This document shows positions 17,103 to 25,918 of a DNA stretch of 64,000 nucleotides, piece by piece. Under the pieces are notes generated by a model. It was given only the letters and a program-made list of their open reading frames with translations, was not told where the DNA came from and searched no databases. A program made the translations under genes and the position numbers. Each line of letters begins with the position of its first letter. The first letter of the stretch is position 1. The stretch comes from Prevotella sp. BV3P1. Lineage in GTDB: Bacteria; Bacteroidota; Bacteroidia; Bacteroidales; Bacteroidaceae. The stretch spans positions 186,001-250,000 of the forward strand of contig NZ_AWXC01000008.1 in assembly GCF_000479005.1 (NCBI RefSeq), written 5' to 3'.

Positions 17103-17246
17103 AGAAAAAAAGGCGTGGAAGTTGATTAACCTCAGGGCTTAGCACTGCCCGTATCAGACAACAATCATCCTGCCCACGCCCATATAAAGGAGCGTAAACA
17201 TCCATTGTCCTGGCCGAACTGATACGTTTTTGAAGTGCTAATTCTG
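17103..17246 (-). promoter_or_regulatory. candidate attenuator: mutually exclusive hairpins upstream of the endonuclease gene
   Basis: Read on the minus strand, three short arms at 17246-17242 (CTCAG), 17237-17232 (AGCACT) and 17224-17217 (CGTATCAG) pair in order with CTGATACG (17155-17148), AGTGCT (17144-17139) and CTGAG (17133-17129). A second stem, GGCGTGG (17178-17172) with CCACGCC (17116-17110) followed by seven T, has the shape of an intrinsic terminator. Its left arm lies in the loop of the first structure and its right arm outside, so the two folds exclude each other. The position, about 50 bases before the endonuclease ATG, suits attenuation. The signal, if any, is unknown. Confidence 0.5.
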
Positions 17247-17441
17247 AGATTTCAGTCGAGTCAAGGATGCCCTAACTCAAATTATAATCTTTTCTTTGAA
17301 ATTTTTCTTATTTATGTTAATACTAAGTGAATTGTTATTCGGTTTTACCAAATACAAAAATACAAATTATATCCATTCTGACAAAACCTATATGAATTTT
17401 TAGATCAAGATAGGTAATATGATGAATCACGCCACTATGTA
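17247..17441. other. AT-rich spacer right of the restriction island
   Basis: No gene, clear promoter or strong hairpin is visible. The composition is very AT-rich from about 17280 to 17400, consistent with the right edge of the transferred restriction-modification segment or with promoters read to the left. Confidence 0.4.
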
Positions 17442-17853
17442 TTTGTAAAATATTTCGTCTGTTTTTAGCCCTTAAAACGGTACATGAAAGCTTTCAATCT
17501 AGAAAAAATCAATAGGCAGATGCGGAGCAAATAGGAGATTGGTTAGCCACAAAAATTGGATTTTACCGCAAAAGCATGGAGATAACGCTCTTAGATGTAT
17601 GCTATTAGTGGACAATCAACATGCTATTGCACCATTAAAGCATGCATATTGAGCTCTTAACTCAATGCTTTTGACGAAAAATGGAGTTGAAAATAGCTAC
17701 AAAACAGCATGAGAAATATGTAATATTTTGTTTATCAGTTGAATACAAAAGAATCAAATGCTTGGCGTATTTGCCGCAAGATGTATCGTTGTTCGCAAAT
17801 TCGCCAGCTATGAAGAGGTTGGATGTCAAGAAAATTCATCACCATGAGGTGTT
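17442..17853 (+). repeat. dispersed intergenic element, copy B (with 22-nt array)
   Basis: The left end contains GCCCTTAAAACGGTACATGA, AAGCTTTCAATCTAGAAAAA and CAATAGG. The right end contains GCTTGGCGTATTTGCCGCAA, GATGTATCGTTG and GTCAAGAAAATTCATCA. Both ends recur at 31014-31412 in the same orientation and at 9283-9425 inverted. Between them lies a 22-nt repeat array. No transposase or terminal inverted repeats are visible. Small open frames inside are not supported as genes. Ends are set where similarity fades. Confidence 0.75.
17566..17675 (+). repeat. array 4 of 22-nt direct repeats (five units, inside element copy B)
   Basis: Units start at 17566, 17588, 17610, 17632 and 17654, exactly 22 bases apart, with a shared core around CATGCTATTG or ATGTATGCTATT. 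The units are more diverged than in array 1, and the period shows best when they are stacked. Confidence 0.75.
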
Positions 17854-18023
17854 GTTGGAGATGAACATCTAACAATCGTTAATGATGATGAATGCTATGT
17901 GCGCCGTGTCTTTCTGGGCCGGCTGTGATGAAAGTTCACCTACATCAGGGATGGAATACCATGGTGATATGGCCTATGTCAAGTCAACCAGGGGCTTGGG
18001 AACGGCAAAAAAGACTTAATTTA

Positions 18024-18055
18024 TTTGTCGTTCCCACCGCTTTACATTATCTTTG
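18024..18055 (+). promoter_or_regulatory. Bacteroidetes-type promoter of the tubulin/actin-like operon
   Basis: TTTG at 18024-18027, a 20-base spacer, then TATCTTTG at 18048-18055. This places the transcript start near 18060, about 150 bases before the lipoprotein ATG at 18214, and excludes in-frame starts further upstream. Confidence 0.85.
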
Positions 18056-18213
18056 CAAGAGATAGAGAGCGAAATGAAAACAAAGACAATCAATTAGCTT
18101 CACTGCGTGGTTGGCTGTGTGGTAGGCTATCTGATGTATCAAAAATGTTGCATGCTTATCGGCTCAACGGTAGGGCATTGCAACTATCTCGGCCCATAAA
18201 ACGTCTTAATGGA

Positions 18214-19707
18214 ATGAAAAAAATATTTGGAAACCCTTTTTTAATCGCTTTGATGCTCATTGCCTTCTTTGTGAGCAGCTGTGGCAACAGGGCCAAAAAA
18301 GATTTGAACCACCTGCTCATGGAGCTGGCGGGAACAGATTACACCATCGACCACGATGACTGGATGACCCTCGAAAACTATTTGGATGGACAGAAGGCAA
18401 ACTTCCCAGAGTTCTATGATGATGGAAAACTTGACCCCGATGAGGTGCGCGAATACATCGAAGATTTTTTCAGTCATCGCCGTGATGCCAAGAAAATTGA
18501 CTTCTCGGGTATGGCTGTTGAGCCGCTCAAAGTGAATTTTTACCTTGAGCGTTCGGGTTCAATGATCGCCTACGACTCGCCAGCCGGTGACGGTTCGTTC
18601 AAGGCAGCCATTGTTCAGATGCTGAACAACCTGCCGGGAAACAATGCGGATCATAAGATTTATGTGGTTAACAACTCGATAAACGCCTATCCCAAAGGGT
18701 TCGACCAGTTTGTGAAAGACAGCAACATCTTCGAGGCTACCAAAGGAATTGGTAATCCGAGCTTTACAGATTTCGGTTCCATCTTCGACAAAATCCTGAA
18801 CAATACCAAGGATGATGAGCTGAGTATCTTGGTGACCGACATGATTTATTCTACCAAGGACATGACAGGTGTCAATCCACAGAAGGTGTTTGCTGAAGCG
18901 CAAGGCATGACCAACTCGGTTTTCAAGAGTGAGGTGAAGAAGAAGTCGATGCTCATTGTGAAGATGATGGGTTCGTACAACGGCCTGTATTATCCATACA
19001 ATTCACCCAGTAAAGGGGTGCCTTACAACGGCAAGCGACCCTATTACATTGTGATAGTGGGCAACAATGAGAACATCGCCCGACTGACGCAGGATGAAAA
19101 CTATGAGGCATTTGCCCACCTGTCACAGCTGCGGGGCTATGAGAACATGTATCTCTTCGAGACAGATGATGTGTACGAACCTTATTATTCTTTGCTGTTG
19201 AGTCATCCCCAGATACGCGGAAGGTTCCAACCTGAACGCGGACAGGGTACGCAGGTGACGAAGTTGGAAGGCCTCAAGCAGGATCGCAACAGTGGAGATA
19301 TCAGGCTGGTATTGGCGGTAGACCTGAGCAAGATGCTCATTGCGGACGAATATCTCACGGATGTGAACAACTATGTGGTTGACGCTGACGATGCGGTTAC
19401 TATCAAGGAGATTCGTCCTATCAACAAGTCGGACGTCACACCGGCTGAAAGAAAATACATTCAATCGGCCACCCATCTGTTCGTGTTGTCTGCGAATGAG
19501 CTGAAACACGACCAAGAAGTTGAAATCAAGTTGCTCAATAGGATGCCTCGATGGATTGAGGCTTCATCTAATGACAACGACACTAAGGTGGACGGCAGTA
19601 CTACTTTTGGGTTGAAATATCTGCTGCGAGGCATCTACAATAGCTACCGGAAGAATTCGGATGGAGAACCTTATTATTTTGAAATGGAATTGAAGTTTAG
19701 CAAATAG
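18214..19707 (+). CDS. lipoprotein with von Willebrand A-like domain (variant metal site)
   Basis: From the ATG at 18214 the product is 497 residues with a lipoprotein signal (LIALMLIAFFVSSC). Residues about 105-235 look like a vWA domain: the first metal-site motif reads E112-R-S114-G-S116 (ERSGSM) instead of the usual DxSxS, a Thr follows at 185 (SFTDFGS) and an Asp at 209 (LVTDMIYS). The Glu may alter metal binding. The C-terminal half is unassigned. The lipid anchor puts it in the periplasm or at the outer membrane. It opens a five-gene run with a tubulin-like and an actin-like protein, so it may be the envelope-facing adaptor or sensor of that system. Function is inferred. Confidence 0.75.
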   Translation: MKKIFGNPFLIALMLIAFFVSSCGNRAKKDLNHLLMELAGTDYTIDHDDWMTLENYLDGQKANFPEFYDDGKLDPDEVREYIEDFFSHRRDAKKIDFSGMAVEPLKVNFYLERSGSMIAYDSPAGDGSFKAAIVQMLNNLPGNNADHKIYVVNNSINAYPKGFDQFVKDSNIFEATKGIGNPSFTDFGSIFDKILNNTKDDELSILVTDMIYSTKDMTGVNPQKVFAEAQGMTNSVFKSEVKKKSMLIVKMMGSYNGLYYPYNSPSKGVPYNGKRPYYIVIVGNNENIARLTQDENYEAFAHLSQLRGYENMYLFETDDVYEPYYSLLLSHPQIRGRFQPERGQGTQVTKLEGLKQDRNSGDIRLVLAVDLSKMLIADEYLTDVNNYVVDADDAVTIKEIRPINKSDVTPAERKYIQSATHLFVLSANELKHDQEVEIKLLNRMPRWIEASSNDNDTKVDGSTTFGLKYLLRGIYNSYRKNSDGEPYYFEMELKFSK

Positions 19708-19774
19708 CATGCTTCGCACGAATGCTAACCGGCTTGGTTGCAGCCTTTGTGCGGCATGACGATAGAACCACGTT

Positions 19775-20221
19775 ATGAAAAAAAATACGATATTGTTGCT
19801 GGCAGGTGCCGTGATTACCCTGCTGTTCATCATTTTTGCCACATCTTTGTTTGAGTCACTGTTCTATGAAAGAGAGTTCTCCAATGAGATGTATTCGGCC
19901 AATCTTTATTTCATTGTAGCCATTGTGACAGCCCTGATAGCCTGGGCTTTTGCCGGTATTTACTATTATGTCATCAACTCGGTGAGCTTCTCCCGGTGGT
20001 ACCATTGGCTCATTGTGCTGTTTGCTGCCATGATCGTGGCTCCTGTCATCAACTACACCTATCCCAGTGGTTTGTTTTCGGCAGATGGACTCGACTTCAG
20101 TGCGCAGCTCTTCAGCTTCTGTCTAGTTGACGTTGCGGTGACGGCCGTGCTGTTTGTCATTGCCAGTTTCTCCATTCGTTGGTGGTCATCCAACTGCCGA
20201 CACACGCCAATCCCAGAGTAG
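19775..20221 (+). CDS. small four-helix membrane protein of the tubulin/actin-like operon
   Basis: The 148-residue protein has four predicted membrane segments, at about residues 5-27, 44-67, 73-92 and 113-135, with short loops and a hydrophilic end (SNCRHTPIPE). I recognise no family. It lies between the vWA lipoprotein and the tubulin-like gene with gaps of 67 and 45 bases and no promoter, so it belongs to the same operon. A link between the periplasmic lipoprotein and the cytosolic NTPases is a plausible role, but only an inference. Confidence 0.7.
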   Translation: MKKNTILLLAGAVITLLFIIFATSLFESLFYEREFSNEMYSANLYFIVAIVTALIAWAFAGIYYYVINSVSFSRWYHWLIVLFAAMIVAPVINYTYPSGLFSADGLDFSAQLFSFCLVDVAVTAVLFVIASFSIRWWSSNCRHTPIPE

Positions 20222-20266
20222 GGTGGTGAATATTGCATTATCAAGAATCATTAGAACATTACCATA

Positions 20267-21811
20267 GTGAGACTATTCTTATTTTTAGTGGGCGGAACAG
20301 GTTCGCGTGTCATGCGACCACTCATCATGCAGTTTGCTGCTGGCATTCATCCTTTGGACGAAGCGGGACAGCCCAAGCCGCTTGAAGTGGTGCCTATCAT
20401 CGTGGATCCCCACAAGGCCAACGAGGACCTGAAGCGCACCAGCAACCTGTTGCGGTGGTATAAGCAGATACGACAAGCACTGTATGGCGACCGTATGGAC
20501 GTGACCAAAGGATTCTTTTCGGTCAAGATATCTACCCTGAGTGACATCCTGCCCAATGGCAGTAACCTGAGTGATACGTTCCTCTTCAACATGGGTTCCA
20601 TCGCATCGAAGAAGTTCAGCGATTTCATCTCTTATTCCACGTTGGATACAGGCAATCAAGCCCTGTGCTCAATGATGTTTTCCAAGGATCAACTTGATAC
20701 CAAGATGGACATCGGTTTTGTGGGATCACCTAACATAGGGTCGGTCGCATTGAACCAGTTTAAGGATTCGGAAGAGTTCAAGCAGTTCTCCAATGTGTTT
20801 CAAAAGAACGACCGCATCTTTGTTGTCAGCAGTATTTTTGGCGGAACGGGAGCTGCCGGCTATCCCATCATCGTGAAGAATATTCGCAATGCTGGCAACA
20901 ACATCCAAATCAACAACCGTGGCGATTTGCGCGATGCAAGGATTGGTGCGCTCACCGTGTTGCCTTATTTCAACATCCAACAGGATGAGAACAGTCCGAT
21001 TTCGCGGGCCGATTTCATTTCAAAAACCAAGTCGGCCTTGTTCTATTATCATGACAATCTTACGGGAATTCGACAGAATGGGGTAGACTTGCCCATGTCG
21101 AAAGTAAACGCTTGCTATTATCTGGGGGACGAAATACCCAGCAATCCTTACTTCAACGACCCGGGTGGCAACGGACAGCGCAACGATGCACATGTCGTGG
21201 AATATGTAGGTGCGCTGGCAGTTCTTGATTTTCTTCAGATTCCAGACGACCAGTTGCACACGGATAACGGCAACGCCGTGAACCCCATCTACAAGGAATA
21301 TGGGTTGGCCAACGACAAGATGACGCTGTCACTGAAAGACTTTGGCACGTCAACACGTTTGCATGTCAACAAGCAACTGTCGAAGTTTCACTTAGCATAC
21401 CTGTACATCACCAATCAATTGAAGAGCGATGTGGGACGAGGTTACACCGAGGACAAACCGGAAATAACCAGCGGTTTCCTCTCCACAAGCTTCTTCCACA
21501 CGCTGACAAGCGATTTCTATGTGGCTTATCTTACCTGGCTGAAGGAACTCAAACTCAATCAGCGCAGTTTTGAACCCTTCCATCTGACAACCGACAAGCT
21601 GTCTGATGCGTTGAACGGCATCGCGCCCAAGAGCGGCTTGTTCAAGTCAACCATCGACTATAAGTCTTTGCTTTCTTCCCTCAACAAAATGAGTCAGCAG
21701 GCTGTCAAGACGCAGAAATACGGCACCGACCGCGTGGCTTACAAGCTGATGAACCTGCTGGATGAGACGCTGGACAAGCTGGTTGAAGAAAAATACAACT
21801 CGGTGGTTTAG
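20267..21811 (+). CDS. tubulin/FtsZ-like GTPase domain protein
   Basis: The 514-residue protein starts at a GTG (no ATG is near). Its N-terminus, LFLVGGTGSRVMRPL, has the form of the first glycine-rich strand-loop of tubulin-like proteins. Residues 192-198 (FGGTGAAG context) match the tubulin/FtsZ signature loop GGTGxG that binds the nucleotide phosphates. The C-terminal 250 residues are helical and not recognisable. It resembles the bacterial 'tubulin-like' group (PF13809 type) rather than FtsZ. No signal peptide or membrane segment is present, so it is cytosolic. It is followed 30 bases later by an actin-fold ATPase, an unusual pairing. GTP binding is likely; polymerisation is untested. Confidence 0.75.
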   Translation: MRLFLFLVGGTGSRVMRPLIMQFAAGIHPLDEAGQPKPLEVVPIIVDPHKANEDLKRTSNLLRWYKQIRQALYGDRMDVTKGFFSVKISTLSDILPNGSNLSDTFLFNMGSIASKKFSDFISYSTLDTGNQALCSMMFSKDQLDTKMDIGFVGSPNIGSVALNQFKDSEEFKQFSNVFQKNDRIFVVSSIFGGTGAAGYPIIVKNIRNAGNNIQINNRGDLRDARIGALTVLPYFNIQQDENSPISRADFISKTKSALFYYHDNLTGIRQNGVDLPMSKVNACYYLGDEIPSNPYFNDPGGNGQRNDAHVVEYVGALAVLDFLQIPDDQLHTDNGNAVNPIYKEYGLANDKMTLSLKDFGTSTRLHVNKQLSKFHLAYLYITNQLKSDVGRGYTEDKPEITSGFLSTSFFHTLTSDFYVAYLTWLKELKLNQRSFEPFHLTTDKLSDALNGIAPKSGLFKSTIDYKSLLSSLNKMSQQAVKTQKYGTDRVAYKLMNLLDETLDKLVEEKYNSVV

Positions 21812-21841
21812 CATTGTTGAACGTAAATACAAAGTCAATTC

Positions 21842-24800
21842 ATGTCAAAGATATTATCCTATAATAAGAAAACATCCGGTGAAGATTGGATTCCGTTGAG
21901 CAGTCAATATAACGCTGATGAGATAGAGATGATCGCTGACCCCAATGCGGGGTTGTCACAACAGCCTCGTACGGCCATTCCTTCTCCGTTCGCACAGATG
22001 GATTTGGTGAAAAACGCTTTCAAACGACTGTCCATGAATGCCCGTCTGCAAGGCGAAGTGATGGACGAAAAGCTGGTTTCCAATGCGTTGGACATCGCCC
22101 AATTGTTCTTTAATTACTCTGAATTGCGCAATCAATTGCAGATTGTGGAATGGAATCGAGCCACCGAGTTGGAGAAGTTGAAAGACTCACCACAGCACAG
22201 TTTGTTGGGCGAAACCATCGAGATGTTCTTGCATCAAGACCAAGAAGCCTTCAATTTTGACCAGTTGGATCGCTTATATTTTTTGGTTTATGGCAACCAG
22301 GTCATTGGTTCTACCTCGCCAATCACGCTCTTCATGGCATCACCCAATGCGCAAGAAGGGATTTGCGACATCCCCGTGGAGCAGAATGTTCAGCTCTTTA
22401 GCCTGTGGCGCCCGTTGTATATGCGCAGCGAACGCTTCGTTAAGTACATCTATGCCTTGTTCACGGCCTATCCAGAGTTGAAGCGTCGTTGCGGTGAGGT
22501 GAACAGTTACCTCATCGCCAATCTGCCTTTGTTGCCCACTACGCTGCAGAATGACATCCTGAAAGAGATAGGAAATCCTGCCGCCATGGACCTGGCAAAC
22601 GCTGACCGGGCACGCGCTTTCCTCGAAACCAACTTCATGCAGATGGAAGAAGGCGTACAGGCGTTGGGCGTTCCCTTCTACGGTGCCCGCCCTGAAGACG
22701 TTCTGGCGGCCATTGCAGCCAGTGACTTTAGGATGAAACCCTCACGACCTGTCGATGGCATCGTGCCGCTGGTGCTGCAGAATCATCTCAATGCGACACA
22801 GACGGACACCTTCACTTACATCACCGGAACATGGGATGACAACACCGTAATCAGGCCGGATGATTATTCCGTAGAGCCGGAAAAGCGCATCTTACCAGCC
22901 ACCACGCACCAGTATCCGTGGCTGACTGACGATGATTTTTTCCAACCTGCGTTGATTAAACTCGATTATACCCTCGACCGTGATTGCTTCTTTGACGGCA
23001 ATCTCACCAGTGCATCGCGCGATGCCGATGACCACAACTTCATCTTACCCTTGAAACCTCTTTACTTCAAGTATTTCAATGTTAGCGACTTGTGGGGTAC
23101 CATCAATGGCAGACCACGCTTCGAAATGACGCATGGCATGAGGGGAAATGTCGAAACATTGACCGCCACGCTGCGCATTCCTGTGCAGAAAGAGCGCCAT
23201 TATATCACGCTGCAGCGCACCTATGTGTCGAGTAGAAATGTCGATTTGGCTTATGATAGGACAAACGACCATGGCTATTTCGTCACCGTACCTTTCGCAT
23301 TGAGCATTTTCCCGTTCATGCGTACGCCGGGATTGAAACAATATAACGTGCAGTTGGTTGACCGTGCGCTGGGCATGTTGGAGAACTTCCGCATCGATTT
23401 GTCATTCTATCACGATGGCTATCGCAATGGGATGAACCCCGATGACGTGGTCATGCGTGACCGATCCCTCAAGGCAGAGAAGCGAGTAGGGTCCAAATAT
23501 TATCGCTTGCAGGATGATTTCGATTACCTCAACGTCACCCTTACCGACGATCATGGTAACCTGGCGGCCGAAGGAGTGCTGTGTCCACGATGGCCGGCGC
23601 ACGTCCAAGGCAACGAGGCCTTTACGTTCTCCGTAGACTTTGGTACGACCAACACGCACGTTGAGTCGATGAAAAACGGCGATATGCCCGAGCCTTTGGG
23701 TGTCAGTGCTTCTGCGCGTGAACGGCTGTTGGCCACTTCGTATAACGGAGAGAGCATCTTGTATGACGTGATTATGAAGCAGGAGTTCCTGCCAAAAGTC
23801 ATCGGTGAGAACTATGGATTCCCACAACGCACCGTCTTGTCCGAGTGTGAACGCCTTGATGCCATCAATGTCGACCGAATCGTGGCGTTGGGTGATGCCA
23901 ACATTCCCTTTATCTATGAGAAGGAATCTATCGGCTATGGCAACCGAATTGTGCCCAACCTGAAATGGTCTACAGAGGTGGCTAATAGCAAACGGGTGCG
24001 CGCTTACCTGATGGAGTTGGTCTTACTGATGCGCACCAAGGTGTTCTTGGAAAACGGCGACATGGCCAAGACGCGCCTGGTTTGGTTCTATCCGCTGTCC
24101 ATGAAGGTGGGCAACGTGCGCAAATTGGGCGAGATGTGGGCCAAAACTTTCAGTGAAGTTTTTGGTATCCCCGTGACAGAAGACAATCTGATACAGATGC
24201 CCGAGAGCGTGGCACCCTATTATTTCTACAAAAGTTCAAGTCAGTTCAAAGGTGCAGCCAGCACCGTAGCCAGCATTGACATCGGTGGTGGATCCAGCGA
24301 TGTGGTGGTTTATGCGAGCAATGCACAGCAACCTACTATTCTCACATCGTTCAGGTTTGCAGCCAACGTACTCTTCGGTGACGGCTTCTCGGATGTTCCT
24401 CACGGTGATACCAACCCCATGCTCGTGAAATATGTTGATTATTTCAAACGCTTGTTTGATGCCGATGACGACAAGTATGGCGAGTTGAACGGTATCTTGG
24501 ACGACATCACGGCCAAGCGAAAGTCTGAAGATATCAACGTATTCTTGTTCTCGGTGATTAATAATAAGGTGGTTGGTGACAACGATGTATTCTCCTACAA
24601 CATGCGACTCAACGAAGATGGACAGCGAAAAATCATCTTCATTTACTTCTTCGTGACGCTCATTTACTATGTGGCCAAGATGATGAAGCACCGCAATCTC
24701 GACATGCCTCGCAGCATCATGTTCTCTGGTACGGGTTCGAAGGTGTTGGACATCGTTGGCACGCAGCGCGACCTTGACCTCATTGCACAGACGGTCATCG

Positions 24801-25312
24801 AGCGAGTGTATGGCCAAAAGTACGATGAGGATGGGTTCAACATCGTCATGGAGAAGAAAGAACCGAAACAAATTACCTGCCGGGGTGCCTTGATGCAAGT
24901 GGCTGACAGCACCGGTTGCGAACATGTTCACCAATTGAACCGACTGCTGGACAGCTTTGACAGCTCCGTGAAGTACAATTACACCATGCTCAGTCAGGAA
25001 ACGCTGCGCTACGAAGACATGGACAAAGAGGAAGTTTGTGCCGCTATCGTTGAGCAGGTGCGCCAATTCAATGACTTCTTCTGTCAGCTCTGCGACGACA
25101 TTCATGTGGTAGACCGGTTGTTGGTTGACAACCATAGTCTGCAACTGTTCAAGCAATTGGTTAACAAAGACTTGATGCATCACTTGGTGAATGGCTGGAA
25201 CTTCGTTAACAAGAATCAAGATGACAAGAACGGTAGTGACCCCATTGAGGACACTTTGTTCTTCTATCCGATTATTGGCAGCATTCGGGATAATTTGATA
25301 GAGAACCTATAA
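21842..25312 (+). CDS. giant actin/Hsp70-fold ATPase with large N-terminal region
   Basis: The 1156-residue protein has the three nucleotide-binding motifs of the actin/Hsp70 superfamily in its C-terminal half: phosphate-1 SVDFGTTNTHVES (Asp599), phosphate-2 SIDIGGGSSDVVVY (Asp813) and the adenosine motif IMFSGTGSKVLDIVG (near 960). The first 590 residues have no recognised fold; about 1-280 look helical and about 280-590 beta-rich with many aromatic residues. The last 100 residues are helical. Overall it may be related to SrfB-like proteins, which have a comparable ATPase domain, but that is uncertain. It shares an operon with the tubulin-like GTPase (30-base gap) and a small coiled-coil protein (22-base gap), suggesting a complex. 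Confidence 0.75.
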   Translation: MSKILSYNKKTSGEDWIPLSSQYNADEIEMIADPNAGLSQQPRTAIPSPFAQMDLVKNAFKRLSMNARLQGEVMDEKLVSNALDIAQLFFNYSELRNQLQIVEWNRATELEKLKDSPQHSLLGETIEMFLHQDQEAFNFDQLDRLYFLVYGNQVIGSTSPITLFMASPNAQEGICDIPVEQNVQLFSLWRPLYMRSERFVKYIYALFTAYPELKRRCGEVNSYLIANLPLLPTTLQNDILKEIGNPAAMDLANADRARAFLETNFMQMEEGVQALGVPFYGARPEDVLAAIAASDFRMKPSRPVDGIVPLVLQNHLNATQTDTFTYITGTWDDNTVIRPDDYSVEPEKRILPATTHQYPWLTDDDFFQPALIKLDYTLDRDCFFDGNLTSASRDADDHNFILPLKPLYFKYFNVSDLWGTINGRPRFEMTHGMRGNVETLTATLRIPVQKERHYITLQRTYVSSRNVDLAYDRTNDHGYFVTVPFALSIFPFMRTPGLKQYNVQLVDRALGMLENFRIDLSFYHDGYRNGMNPDDVVMRDRSLKAEKRVGSKYYRLQDDFDYLNVTLTDDHGNLAAEGVLCPRWPAHVQGNEAFTFSVDFGTTNTHVESMKNGDMPEPLGVSASARERLLATSYNGESILYDVIMKQEFLPKVIGENYGFPQRTVLSECERLDAINVDRIVALGDANIPFIYEKESIGYGNRIVPNLKWSTEVANSKRVRAYLMELVLLMRTKVFLENGDMAKTRLVWFYPLSMKVGNVRKLGEMWAKTFSEVFGIPVTEDNLIQMPESVAPYYFYKSSSQFKGAASTVASIDIGGGSSDVVVYASNAQQPTILTSFRFAANVLFGDGFSDVPHGDTNPMLVKYVDYFKRLFDADDDKYGELNGILDDITAKRKSEDINVFLFSVINNKVVGDNDVFSYNMRLNEDGQRKIIFIYFFVTLIYYVAKMMKHRNLDMPRSIMFSGTGSKVLDIVGTQRDLDLIAQTVIERVYGQKYDEDGFNIVMEKKEPKQITCRGALMQVADSTGCEHVHQLNRLLDSFDSSVKYNYTMLSQETLRYEDMDKEEVCAAIVEQVRQFNDFFCQLCDDIHVVDRLLVDNHSLQLFKQLVNKDLMHHLVNGWNFVNKNQDDKNGSDPIEDTLFFYPIIGSIRDNLIENL

Positions 25313-25334
25313 AAACGCGGGAAGGTAAAGGCTT

Positions 25335-25907
25335 ATGTTTGAAGGACAGATTGAACGGCAGATACAACAGCAACTCGAACCATACGAGGAGCGCATCGCA
25401 AAGTTGGAGAAGCACCTTGTTGCGTTGCGGGATCAGGTAAAACAGCTGACCACTGCACTGCAACAAATGCAGGAACAGCAGGAGCAAAAGTCCACGACCG
25501 AACGTGACACCGCCGATTCGTTGGAACTACAGACAGGTGTAGAGCTTCAGCGCGCACAACCCCACCAGATGGGCACATCCTCAACCTCAGCCAGTCGTGT
25601 CTGCTATTTGCCGGCGCCAAGCAGTGACGGTTGTTTCGACAATGCATCGCCTACCGAGCAGATTGGCAAAAGCATCTATCAGCTCACAACCACAGACGGT
25701 GTGAACGGAACGTTCATCATGTTGAACAGTCCGGATGCCATTGCCACGGCCATGATTAGCGTATCGCAGTTTGTTAAGCCGGTGTGCAAGGTCGTTGGCA
25801 ACGCCAGTGTCTATCCTCGGTCTATCGAAACGGTTGACGAAGGGTCGGCCGTGTTCGAGAATGGAATATGGCGTGTGGTGAACAAGGCGGTGGTGAAATT
25901 TGATTAA
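25335..25907 (+). CDS. small coiled-coil protein at the end of the tubulin/actin-like operon
   Basis: The 190-residue protein begins with a coiled coil (about residues 3-58, heptads in EERIAKLEKHLVALRDQVKQ). A polar linker follows, then a compact C-terminal domain of about 100 residues that starts VCYLPAPSSDGCF and has alternating hydrophobic strands (GTFIMLNS, CKVVGNASVY, GIWRVVNKAVVKF). The long coiled coil plus small beta domain is reminiscent in outline of GrpE, the exchange factor of Hsp70, which would fit the Hsp70-fold partner next door; I see no sequence similarity to support more than that. It lies 22 bases after the ATPase gene. Confidence 0.65.
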   Translation: MFEGQIERQIQQQLEPYEERIAKLEKHLVALRDQVKQLTTALQQMQEQQEQKSTTERDTADSLELQTGVELQRAQPHQMGTSSTSASRVCYLPAPSSDGCFDNASPTEQIGKSIYQLTTTDGVNGTFIMLNSPDAIATAMISVSQFVKPVCKVVGNASVYPRSIETVDEGSAVFENGIWRVVNKAVVKFD

Positions 25908-25918
25908 TTATTGACTCG

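Noticed and set aside
17072..17203. 50-codon N-terminal extension of the HNH endonuclease (ATG at 17203)
   Set aside because: The frame is open, but the stretch forms the alternative hairpins and lies before the family-like N-terminus; kept as regulatory rather than coding.
17681..17872. 63-codon open frame with a KRLDVKKIHHH peptide, similar to one on the minus strand at 9153-9401
   Set aside because: The similarity comes from the dispersed element; differences between copies are mostly non-synonymous and the frame is broken in the third copy.
12122..18000. Mobile element with integrase carrying the restriction system
   Set aside because: No integrase, transposase or flanking direct repeat was found; transfer is inferred from base composition only.
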